Shown in pieces: positions 35,256 to 46,550 of a DNA stretch of 64,000 nt. The notes under the pieces were generated by a model. That model worked only from the letters and a program-made list of their open reading frames with translations, was not told where the DNA came from and ran no database searches. Position 1 is the first letter of the stretch, and each line of letters opens with the position of its first letter. The translations under genes were made by a program, and so were the position numbers. Source of the DNA: Primulina eburnea (Eukaryota > Streptophyta > Magnoliopsida > Lamiales > Gesneriaceae); NCBI RefSeq assembly GCF_022965805.1, contig NC_133106.1, positions 38,195,881 to 38,259,880 of the forward strand. Reading direction: 5' to 3'.

Positions 35256-38200
35256 ATGAAAAACGGGATGATAGAGTGCAGTGTCTGTCATTCCAAGCTG
35301 GTCTCTCCGTCCACCAAGTCTGTTTCACGAGCCTATGATAAACACAGGATCAAGGTTTCGTCAAAGCAACGTGTGCTTAATATCCTATTGGTTGGTGGGG
35401 ATTGTGTTCTCGTTGGTTTCCAGGTATGGGCTTATGGAGTTTCTCTATTTGTTCAGCTTATTGTGAAAAAATATCTAACGGAGAGTCTAAATAAGTCATG
35501 CATTTAGCAGACATAGTTGATTTGGTTCTAATAATTTATTAGTCTATAGAAAATTTTGGGTGCTTTCCTTTACTAATATTACTATGAAGAAACATACCAT
35601 GTTCTTATTGTTTTTATTCTGATCGGTCTTCATTTCTTCCAGCCCATTTTGGTTTATATGTCAAAGGTGGATGGAAAGTTCTTGTTTAGCCCTATTAGTG
35701 TCAATTTTTTGACGGAGATTGCAAAAGTTATCTTTGCAATTCTAATGCTTGTATTACAGGTACTTTCTTTCCTTCATTTTCTGTTGATGAAATTTTGACT
35801 CCTTTCATATGTCCTCCCACATCAGTGACTCGTACAGGGGAACATTTATATTATGTGCTTAGTAAAAGAGTGAGAAGAATTCAATGTTGTATTGCAATTG
35901 CATGAACGAGGTTATGAGCTGAGTAAACCCAAGTTGGGCATCAATTTGGTTGGAATGTTTAGAGAAGAGAAAAATTGCATCAATCATGAATTGGGGTCTC
36001 TCACAGTCCTACCCCATGTGCCCAACTCGATTGCTACCTATATTTGGCGCTGTTTTGTTACATTCACTTGTTTACACTGATCTCGTACATTCAACAATAC
36101 TCATTTAAATGGGAAAGCAAAAAATGTTGCTTTTCCAGACACTACCACCGCTTCTCACCCTCTTCCAGACGATGAACACTTGAACACTTAGGACGATAAG
36201 TCATGGTGCTTGAAATTTTTGATAAGCTAAGGCTCTGGTGTTTTGCAATTAAGATCACTGTAGAAAGGCAAGAGTTTTAAGTTTGAAAAAACATACTGAA
36301 CTTTTTAGCGTGGATCTTTTTCTTTCAACATATCTCAATTAATTCATAGAGAGAATTTAATAGTTTTTCCCCCTTTGAGTGAGACTTTTCAGTTCTCATT
36401 CCCTTTTTAGGATGGCAAATTTTGTTTTTTTGCTTAGTTACCATATCTTCCAACGATATTCAGTAGAATTAGAGGTAGATTGGGGACAGTAGTGTGTAAA
36501 GGGATGATTTAATGTTTCGTGAGAAGCAAAACTTACACTTAAAAAGGAATATCATGAATTTTTTCCTGCAGGCTAGGCGGCAGAAGGTTGGTGAGAAACC
36601 ACTTCTTTCAATTTCCACGTTTATTCAGGTGCCTTTATATGCCGATATAGGCATTTTCTTCTGACTAATAATGGCATCGAATTTTATTTTATCAGAAAAG
36701 AGTGACATCTCAGTTAAGTTTTGGTAAATTTTCGTTGTTCAATTTTCTGAGCAGTTCATTTAATCTCTGATCTTCATTTTTACCATTGCTTTTGTTTTGG
36801 GTTCAGTTGCTAATGTCTATGACTTTTAAGCTGTTCTCTCTAGGTAATGGTAAATCTGTGTAACTAAATATTTGAAGCAAAATGGTCCTATTCACGGGCT
36901 TGCAAAACGAGACTTAGTGGTGCCCAGTATATCAATCTCCTCACTACTTGATTAAAGCATTCATGGTTTCTCCATCAACAATAGTATTACATATATGACC
37001 TCTGAAAATTGATCAATTTTTTCCTAGTCATCAGAAAAATTGTTTTGACTTCATCCTTCCGTTTTGGATGATCAAAGCTATTGTTTTGCTCTACATTTGG
37101 TTATCCCATTGAAATAAGTTCCAGGCATCAATTTATCTACTCATGTTTGTTTTCTTAAATTCGGTAATAGATTGCTTAAGTATCAGCGTTCATGCAGTAA
37201 TTTTGTGTCTATTGTCTCCCCTTTTTAGTCCTGCTGTTTGACCTGCAGTATTTGAATGCATTCGTTTGAAATTTGAATCCTGTGTAGCGATCCTGTTTGT
37301 CAAAGTTCTGTTTGTGTTTGGTTTCAGAGGTTTGTTGTGTAGGGGTGCTTAATTAGAAACATCCATGAGGTAATACTGTGTCAATCACGGAAAATGTCTT
37401 TCCATTTTGGTCCTGCATTTGGAACTTAATTGTTTTAAGGAATTGGTTTGAATGCTGTCCGATAATTATATATGTTCCGTATTTGAATGGAGGATAATGT
37501 AGTGCCAGTAGGTAAGGGATTTACCTCTATCATAATTCTTCCTCTTGTTGATGGAATAATTTTTATCATTTCTGCAGGCTGCTCGCAGCAATGTGCTTCT
37601 TGCAGTTCCAGCATTTCTTTATGCTATAAATAACTATCTGAAGTTCATTATGCAGGTATGATTTGTATATTTAATTTTCATAAACTTATTAGGCTAGCTG
37701 CTTAAATTATTGAATACCAATAAAATGGCGAGCTTTGAAATATAATAACGGTGCTGACACATAACTTACTGTATTTATATTTTAGTCTGGTTAAAAGTGA
37801 TGTGATGATATGTGTACCTATAATTAAGATTTATTTGGGAAAATGAGTTTAGATCTGAAGGGACTTACTGAGGGTTTTGTGGAGTTCTGGTCACGTTGAC
37901 AAGGTCTGTCATCTAGTGGATGCATCTGACTAGTAACCTAATATTAGGAGTTCCTTCTGAATAAAATCATTATATTTTCAAATACATGTACATGACCAGG
38001 CCTTCAAATGTGTATCTTTCCATTCTGTGTGTAAGTGCCTTTCTTTCATCTTAACATTATAAAACAGGTCCATTCTAAGGTCAATTCCTCCAAGTCTATT
38101 GATTTGTGTAATTCTGCTTTCAATACTATCTTGACGGAAAGATATGTGCGCTCAACCCTTGACAATTATATAATATGGACACCAAGTTAGAGTACAGCTA

Positions 38201-41200
38201 GTGATCGGCATTCGGCAATAAATTTAAAGTCCATGGATGCAAAATTTAACGAGGAACTATACATTTCGAGACCTTCAGGATGAAATCACACTTGAAAGCA
38301 ACCTTTTGTTCTTGCAGTCATATAACGACCGGGCTATATTTTTCCAAATTGATATCTGATAAGCATGTCCAATCACTGACTGTTTAAGAGCTTCCCTGAG
38401 TTTAACCGCTCCTTCTGAGTTATGACATGATTTTGTTGGTGTTATTAGACATCCTTACGATTCTAATATTGTGAAACTGATGATTTTTTGTTTGGTTTTC
38501 CCAGTTATATTTCAACCCTGCAACTGTAAAAATGCTGAGCAATCTAAAGGTATTACTATTCCAGCTTATATGCATATTTATATCTTGTTTCTTATTGTGT
38601 GTGAAATCCTTCATCTTTTTTGCATTCTATGCGTCAGAATCACGTGTGTGAATTTGTCCTCTTGAATACTTAAGTCACTGTTGGCAGGAAATTCATTTCG
38701 ATCTTTTTTTAGCTATTACCACAGTTCATGGGGGAAAATATCATATCAGGATTCAGGAGAGAAGATGTTACTGATCATTTATCGTCTCATGTTTGATCCC
38801 AGCCTCTAAAAAATTACAACTTGGCTATTTTTCCAAAGCTTTGTTCCCCTGTTGTCTTAATTGCTGTCAGTAGGTGGCTGCTGGAATTTTTGTTTTGTGG
38901 CCTTTTCCCTCCTCTTTGCCGATCAGATAACCATCATAACAATTGTTCTTACTGACGCTACACACCAGTGCATATTTTTATCGTCATTTTGATATATAAT
39001 TTTTACTGTTTATGATATCTTGTCTTTTGATACATTGGGAGGACAGGGACTCTAATTTTGTTCCTCTCTCGTGTATGGGGGGTGGTGCCACAGCGGGAAG
39101 CTGTTGGTGCTGTTAATTTCTTTTCATATCTCATGTTTGCTGTTAGTGTTTAATAACATTTTTATTGTTGTTTCATAGGTTTTGGTAATTGCTGTTCTTC
39201 TGAAGATTGTAATGAAACGTCGATTTTCAGTTATTCAGGTTAGTTCCATAGTCGAGGCTTGAATTTATATTGATATAACATAGTGAATTTGAATATATTA
39301 CGTGGATACGTAAAACCTCTTTTTTATCTCTGTGTCCCTGTTTGTGTTCGCTGACACTTGACCACCACATGATAAGTTTTATTTCTTTGTCATTTTGTGG
39401 GTTTGTTTAATTACATGTGAATTTCTTGGTGCTAATATATTGTTATATAACAGTGGGAGGCTCTTGCTCTGTTGCTCATTGGGATCACCATAAATCAACT
39501 TCGAACCTCACCTGAGGGAGCCGCTGCCTTGGGTGTTCCAGTTACAACTGTTGCATATGTATATACTCTGATTTTTGTAAGTGATTTATGGTGTATATGC
39601 ATTTATGAAATGCTAGATATGTATCCGTGCAGTTTAATTGTCTTTGAATGTTTATTCCTTTGGGCTATCAATAGATTAGTTTTCTACAATAGAAGCTGAA
39701 CATTGCAAGTTTGCAGGTGACAGTTCCTTCCATGGCCTCAGTGTTCAATGAATATGCCTTGAAAAGCCAATATGATACCAGCATTTATCTTCAGGTGATT
39801 TGACTGCACCAATTTGGCAAGTTTTTGTGTTGTATCACTTAAACTTGCTGTTTATGATTCTATTCTTCATATGCCCCCTTTCTTTCCTCTTTTTATGCAC
39901 GTGTTGGCCACCACCCTCAGTCCACTTTCCTTTCTTTTTTACTTTGGGTGCTCAAAGTGTGAGCAGAGTTGTGTTCTTCGAAGTGACAAATCGGTTGCTT
40001 CTTTCCCAATAGCCACTTGCTGTGTCACGCCCAATGCAACCATCAGTGCACAATAGTAAAGTGTTGAAAATGATTCTGCACTTTTTGACAATGTCTGTAA
40101 ATGGGAAGAAATTTGTTTTGCTTGTTATTTTGTTTGGATGGTGTAGTTGAACGTAACTGGTTTTTGCTATTTTTTGTATGGTACTTAGAAAAGTTGACTA
40201 ATTAATTAGCCTGTTACAACTCTAATTAGTTAACCTCTTACATTTCCTGGTTGAGGATTTTTTTATCTTGGTCGTAGAAACACACTTGCTGAGTTATTTT
40301 TGTCAGTGCTTATGATTTATTTGATTTGCAGAATTTGTTTTTGTATGGGTATGGAGCTATATTCAACTTCCTTGCTATCCTTGGATCTGCAATTTTTAAA
40401 GGTACTAGGTGCAAAATTCTACATTTTTCATTCTTGCCTTTTCTTTTCAACCATTTATCAAATTCTGAGTTTTGTTGTCATATTATGGCATAACCACAAG
40501 CTTACATGGCATATAAATTGTTCGCATTGTGCTTGCCACTTGAATTAAGGTGATGACAGAGTTTGCTTGATGAATATTTTTTTCCTATTTCAGGTCCCAA
40601 CAGCATAGATATATTTGAGGGACATTCAAAAGCTACCATGCTTTTAATATGTAACAATGCCGCACAAGGAATTTTATCCTCATTTTTCTTTAAATATGCT
40701 GGTGAGAATAAGAATTTAATTATGAGAATTGACGATTTAGTTTCTTTATCATGGACTTGTACTATGTACGATTTTCCCATTCGGCTTCCTGTTGTCAGAA
40801 TCTCATATGATAAGTCAATTCCTGTTGCAAAATGTTAACAGATACAATTTTGAAGAAGTATTCGTCAACTGTAGCTACAATATTTACCGGCTTAGCATCT
40901 GCTGTTATGTTTGGCCATACTTTGACAATAAACTTTATGTTGGGTATTTCGGTGGTTTTCATCTCAATGCACCAGGTATCATCACTCAGAGAAGCATCTG
41001 TTTATTGTAGAAGTATATCGGTGCTTACCACCTGGTTTCTTATGTTTGTCAGTTTTTCTCGCCTCTTTCAAAGGCCAAGGAGGACCAACAGAATGGGATG
41101 CACGAGAAATTGGACATTCAGGACAACCATAGGTAATTGTGTCTTTTATGACATTACTGCACGCATAAAATACTATTTATTCTTCATTACCTTTTCCTTA

Positions 41201-41839
41201 TTAATTTAGAAGTCAGAACACTTTCAACAGGATTCAAAGATCATCTGATTTCGAGTGTCATAATTTACGACAATAGATACACACTATTTCATAGTTTCTC
41301 CGATTATAAATAACTTTACAGCCTCTCTCTAGTTCCAAATTTAATGAGTTAATTAATTTTTGATTAAGCTTGGTTTCCTATTGATTTTATGGATGTCATT
41401 ACATCTGCGTTAATTTGATATACTGTTGTCAATTCCCTGAAGCAAAAATATGGATTTTGATTCAAGGATGGTTTGATCCAGCGACTTGATTAATGGAATC
41501 GTGCTTTTGTCACTTCTCATAATTTTGAGTTGTGATTTTGAATTTACAGAATTTCATGATATAATAGCTCTTAAATTTCTTACAGTTTTTCCTGTTACAT
41601 TTTTTTGGCATCATCGACATATTATCGTAACGGATCCTTATTTTTCTGGTTCCTGTCAGGTCAAGGGAGTCATCCTTTATAAATATGGCTGCTGGCGCAA
41701 ATGAGGAGGTACTTTGCCATCACTCTTAAACATGCATTTGTGTATGTTTTTTTAACTGCACAATTCATCATTTTCGTTTTGCTTTATTCAGGCTAGCCAC
41801 CGTGTACCTGATGAAAGACAACCTCTGCTTCCTACCTAA
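35256..41839 (+). CDS. Nucleotide-sugar transporter, UDP-galactose/CMP-sialic acid transporter-like (UTR6 type)
   Basis: Fourteen exons: 35256-35423, 35643-35759, 36572-36628, 37578-37655, 38505-38549, 39179-39238, 39454-39576, 39717-39794, 40332-40401, 40594-40701, 40842-40975, 41053-41132, 41660-41708, 41792-41839; 1215 nt, 404 aa, phases consistent. The start [18 protein letters not shown] is characteristic of one plant subgroup related to Arabidopsis UTR6. The SLC35A (nucleotide-sugar transporter) fold is shown by [115 protein letters not shown] and [13 protein letters not shown]. There are about ten membrane segments. It is expected to exchange nucleotide sugars for UMP/CMP across Golgi or ER membranes; the true substrate cannot be read from sequence. 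The C-terminal tail [14 protein letters not shown] is cytosolic. Length is normal for the family. Confidence 0.95.
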
Positions 41840-43130
41840 AGTTAATTTGATGGTATGCTTCTGAAATGCGATGTTTTTTTTTTGTTTTGAAGATGAAATG
41901 TGATGTTTTTATATCTATATTTGTGATGCTTATACTTTTTCTACTATTCATTGTGAATACATAACTTGATATGCGAGGATTTGTAGCTATGTTAACCACA
42001 GTTTTTCCTTATGAAGCTTAACTCAATATGAATAAGTTTGTAACTCTTACAAATTTTATAAAGTTGCTCAACCTTACTGATAAAAAATCCCGTGACATTT
42101 TATACTTGGACACGTTTGATCTGAGTGAGTCGGCCATTTTTCACTTCGGAGCAGGGATTTGTTTCACTGTTGCAAAAATATAATATTAAGAATCCACCAG
42201 TAATTGTGCTTGAGAAATCACCAAAACTCAAGCCAGCTGAGTGCAAGAATATATTTTCACGCATGTTACCACGAGATAATTAAGACGGCCTTGAATCAAT
42301 TGTGCTATTCTATACTGAACATTTGGCAGTTGATATTGATTGGGCAAAGACTTGTATCAGTAAATAAAACACTTGATATTGAATTTATTGCAGGTGGTTT
42401 TGAACAAATTACATGAAGGCAACAATAAAATGCAAATGCTACTAATACAGTGGCAGTTTTCTGACTGCAAATGCGATTTTTTTGGGTGTTATGCCGTGGG
42501 GTAATACGGACTTACATTATATAATGTATATGTGACAAATTTAGGAGGATTCGTAGTGGGTTCATTCGGTTTTGAAATATTTTTGAATATATTTTCTGAA
42601 TGGAGATTATTTCAATTTCGGCCCATTCAGTTTTTACTCTTATGGATTGTCATTCTTACCTATAACTTAGATGTAGGGATTCCCCTTTCTGTAATGCAAT
42701 GAGTTTACTTTACGTGCATGATTTCCTTCAGCAGAAAACTACAAGATTGCGACCTCATAACAATTGGTAATATCTCACAAATTAAGCCCCCTTATCTTGT
42801 AAATGTACAATTTCCTGCAAGAATTCCGCAAGATGTATGCAAAGCGAGCCAAGATGACTGTAACACGTGGAAATGTTTTTGGCGAGTGTAAATAGGTATT
42901 TATTGTGTGCTGTGTCCAAGATAACTTTCTACTCCATGGATACACTCCAATTTCTTTGAAATGGACATTTAACGTACGGTCCTTGCTTTCATATGTTGTT
43001 TATACTATTTTTCGAGTACCATTACCATCCATCCATTTGGATACGTGGGTGTTATGGAACTAACAGGAATAAGAATTCTCTAAATTCATAATTGAGACTG
43101 GTTGTAAAATCCTCCAACAAATCTTTTTTA
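41840..43130. other. 3' flank of UTR6-like gene
   Basis: Contains the 3' UTR and 1 kb of unremarkable AT-rich DNA up to the LINE relic. No open frame with recognisable similarity. Confidence 0.6.
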
Positions 43131-45440
43131 ACTGCATGTTCTGGTTCCCAGACTTGTTGGGAACCATGATCGTCCTCAGTTGGAACTGTCGAGGGTTCGG
43201 CCATCCTCAGGCAGTTCTGGTGATACGTGAGCTAGTTAGGTCTCACAGGTCGGGAATGATTTTCTTGTATGAGACATTGGCTCACAATAACACTGTCGAG
43301 GGTTCGGCCATCCTCAGGCAGTTCCTGCATTCCAAAAGTACATTTGTGGTTGATAGAGAGGGGCATGAGTGTTGGGATTTGTATTCTATGGAAAAGTGAC
43401 TGTAATGTTTCATTGAGCAGTTTTTCAAAAAATCATATCGATGTAGAGATCCTCGAACAGGGGGTCGGACAGTGGAGGCTTACGAGTTTCTATCGTATGC
43501 CTGAGAGATGTAACAGACGGGCATCATGCGATTGATGAGGAAAAGCTTGTTCGGGCGTTGGTTTCTGGTTCTTGGCTGCAAATTTTTCCAAATGCTCGAT
43601 TATGAAATGTGACGGCCCCAATATCAGATCACTTGCCTTTGGTGCTTGAAACTGAGGTTACCGAAAGTCATTATTTTCGAACTCATTTCCGTTTTGAGAA
43701 CCGTTGGTTTCAAGAGCAGGGTTTGGAGGATAAGGTGCGTTTGTTTTGGAATCGGTATTCCTGATCGGTTCTTATTAGTAGGCTTATACTGTGTGCTGAT
43801 GAGTTGGAGAATTGGGGTAACAACATGAATAAAGAGAATCAAAAGATGATTAAATACTATAATGAGCGCATCGAGAAGCAACAACAGAAGGATTATCCGA
43901 TTTCTGTCGTTGAGCTAGGTGAGGTGAAAAGTAATCTGGCTCAACTGCTAATGTTAGAGGAGACGTATCGGAAACAACGAGCAAAAAATTTCTGGTTTAA
44001 GGAAGGTGATAACAATACCCTTTTTTTCATGTGACTACCTCGAGAAGGAAAAAGAAGAATTGGATTGCAAAGTTACAAGATGATAGAGGTATCTCGCATG
44101 AGGATAAGGATGGAATTTGTGTTGTGGTGGTGAGTGATAATTTTGCCGAAATATTTTGGCGAGATGAATGTGTGGTGGAACCATTGGTATCTAAAATTTC
44201 CCCGCGAGTAACAGATGAGATGAACCAGGTGTTACTGCAGCCTTACTGCATGGATGAGTTTCAACCGGCAATCACTAATACTCCCTGATAAATCGCCAGG
44301 GCCGGATGGTTTTAACCTTGCTAAACCTTGCTTTTTATCAGAGGTTCTGGAGCTTGATCGGCGATGAGGTTTTTTGGGCCTTCTCTTCTTGGTTAAATCA
44401 TCAGGCTTTCCATCCCGAAATGCGATGAGCCGGTTTCTAGGAAGGATTGGAGACATATTTCTTTATGCAACGTGATACACAGGATAATGGCAAAAGTGTT
44501 GGCACAGACTCAAAAGATGTCTACCGAACATAATTTTGGAGTTCCAATCTGCGTTTGTTTCGGGGCAAAAGTACATTGGATAATGTGTTAATAGCCTGTG
44601 AAGTTTCACCATATGAAGAGAAAGACGAGATGAGACGTGGTGAGGTGGTGGTGAAAGTGGATATCAGCAAAACATATGACAAAGTCGATAGGAATTTTCT
44701 TAAGCATACTATGTTGCGTATGGGTTTTGCTAATCAATGGGTTAACACTATTATGATGTGTGTGTCCTCTGTTAACTATCAAGTTGTGATCAATGATCGG
44801 CATGTTGGGCCTATTACACCGGGGAGAGGGCTTTGGCTGGGTGATCCTTTGCGCTGTATCTATTTATTTTATGTGCTGAAGGGCTCTCAGCTTTGCTTCA
44901 AATTGCAGTATCCAATTGCCATCTCCATGGGAGTAAAAATTTTCAGAGGGCTCCATCTATATCCCACCTTATGTTTGCGGACGATAGCATATTGTTCTGT
45001 CATGCCACATCTATTGATAGCTCGGTTTTGAAAGGTTTATTACATGACTATGAATTAGCATCGGACCAGGTGGTGAATTTCTCTGAGTCAGGGGTGCTGT
45101 TAAGTAGTAATGTTGGAAAAATACGAGACGTGCAGAGGTATTTGGGTCTTCCTTCTCTCATCGGTAGAAGGAAGAGAGCCATTTTTTAACCATATAAAAG
45201 GATCGAATGTGGAATAGAATACATACACTGGAACCTGGAGGGGTAAATTCCTTTCACGGGCAGGACGAGAAATACTTGTGAAATCAGTTGTGCAAGCTAT
45301 TCCCTCGTACTGTAGGACTCATTTTTATTGCCTAGTTTCTTGCTTGACAAATGGCAGAAAATTATGAATAGGTATTGGTGGGATTCTGGACAGAATGCGA
45401 ATAAATGAATCAAGTGGAACTCTGAGTTGGTATAAAATGA
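43131..45440 (+). mobile_element. Decayed LINE: endonuclease and reverse transcriptase relics
   Basis: A pseudogenised non-LTR element in forward orientation. It opens with an endonuclease start at 43166 (MIVLSWNCRGFG). After several frameshifts and stops come linker sequence (KNFWFKEGDNNTLFF), then reverse-transcriptase blocks (ALVKVDISKTYDKV-like, 44630-44700; LMFADDSILFCH near 44965-45000 carrying the catalytic F-A-D-D; YLGLPSLIGRRKR near 45140), then NRYWWDSGQN. No 3' UTR or poly(A) follows, so the 3' end is missing. A 33-bp stretch around 43185-43217 recurs at 43291-43323. Not functional. Confidence 0.88.
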
Positions 45441-46550
45441 ATGCGATAAAGGATTATTCTCTTTAATACTAAAAACTCGATTTATAAAAATTTAGTAACT
45501 TTATTTTAATTTCATTTTGATAAACTTTATATTTTTTCATTAAAAAAATATTTGTTATATGCTAAAAATATTTTTTTGCTTTTGATAAAAAAAAAAATAA
45601 ACGAGTATTTATAGAAATATTATTAATAAGTTTTTCAAGAAAAATAAACAATGCGATGTTTTTAAATTTTCAAATCAATTTCCAAACTACATTTTAAATT
45701 TTAGCAAAACACCGAAATGAAATATAATTCCATTAACTTCAAATCCAAATCCAATTGCACATAGAAGGTTCAAAATCAATTTATTACCATTCTAATTATC
45801 CAACACGTTTTTAACGATAATAAGATTCCATAACTCCAAAACAATTTCAGCCTTAATAAAGCAGGAAAATATTATAATAAAACACCGAGATTCTAAATAT
45901 TTCACCAATCAAATGTTTTTAAATTTTTTTTTTTGGGAAAAATACAAATATCATCACTCCTAAAAAATAGACATAAACTTAAGGCAAAAACTTATGTGAG
46001 ACGGTCTCACGGGTCGTAGTTGTGAGACGGATCTCTTATTTGGGTCACCCATGAAAAAGTATTACTTTTTATGCTAAGAGTATTACTTTTTATTGTGAAT
46101 ATGGGTAGGGTTGACCCGTCTCACGGATTATGACCCGTGAGACGGTCTCACATGAGACTCACTCTAAACTTAATCTTAAAATTATAATAATAATTTAAAT
46201 ATTACTAAAAAACAGTTTTCTCTAAATATAAATTCTTATCATAAAAAAACTTTAAATATGTGATGTAATATTGGATTCTAAAATGAAAATAGTTAAAGGA
46301 AAAGGAAAAAAATCCATAGATAAATAACAAAAAGAGTGTAAGCACTTACCCCTATTATATCCTATTTATTTTCCTCTTCCTCCCCTCCTCTCCTGTGCTC
46401 TGCTCTGCTCCTCTCCGGTCAAATCAAATCAATTACTGAACATTATCGCTCTACTAGTTTTCTTTTGCTTTCTTTTTCTTGTTTTAATTATTACTTCCTA
46501 GGGTTTGTCTCTCGGTGTTGATTTGCTTATCTTATCAATTGGTAATTGCG
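45441..46550. other. Upstream region and leader of ARIADNE gene
   Basis: AT-rich DNA containing one intact MITE (45983-46164). The pyrimidine-rich stretch at about 46370-46420 (CTCTTCCTCCCCTCCTCTCC) is probably the start of the 5' UTR, which runs to the ATG at 46551. Confidence 0.6.
45983..46164 (+). mobile_element. MITE, 182-bp Mutator-like family, intact copy
   Basis: Exactly 182 bp from GGCAAAAACTTATG to GAGACTCACTC, with inverted ends built on GTGAGACGGTCTCACGG. Flanked by perfect 9-bp direct repeats TAAACTTAA (45974-45982 and 46165-46173). Lies about 200-400 bp upstream of the likely ARIADNE transcription start. Confidence 0.92.
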
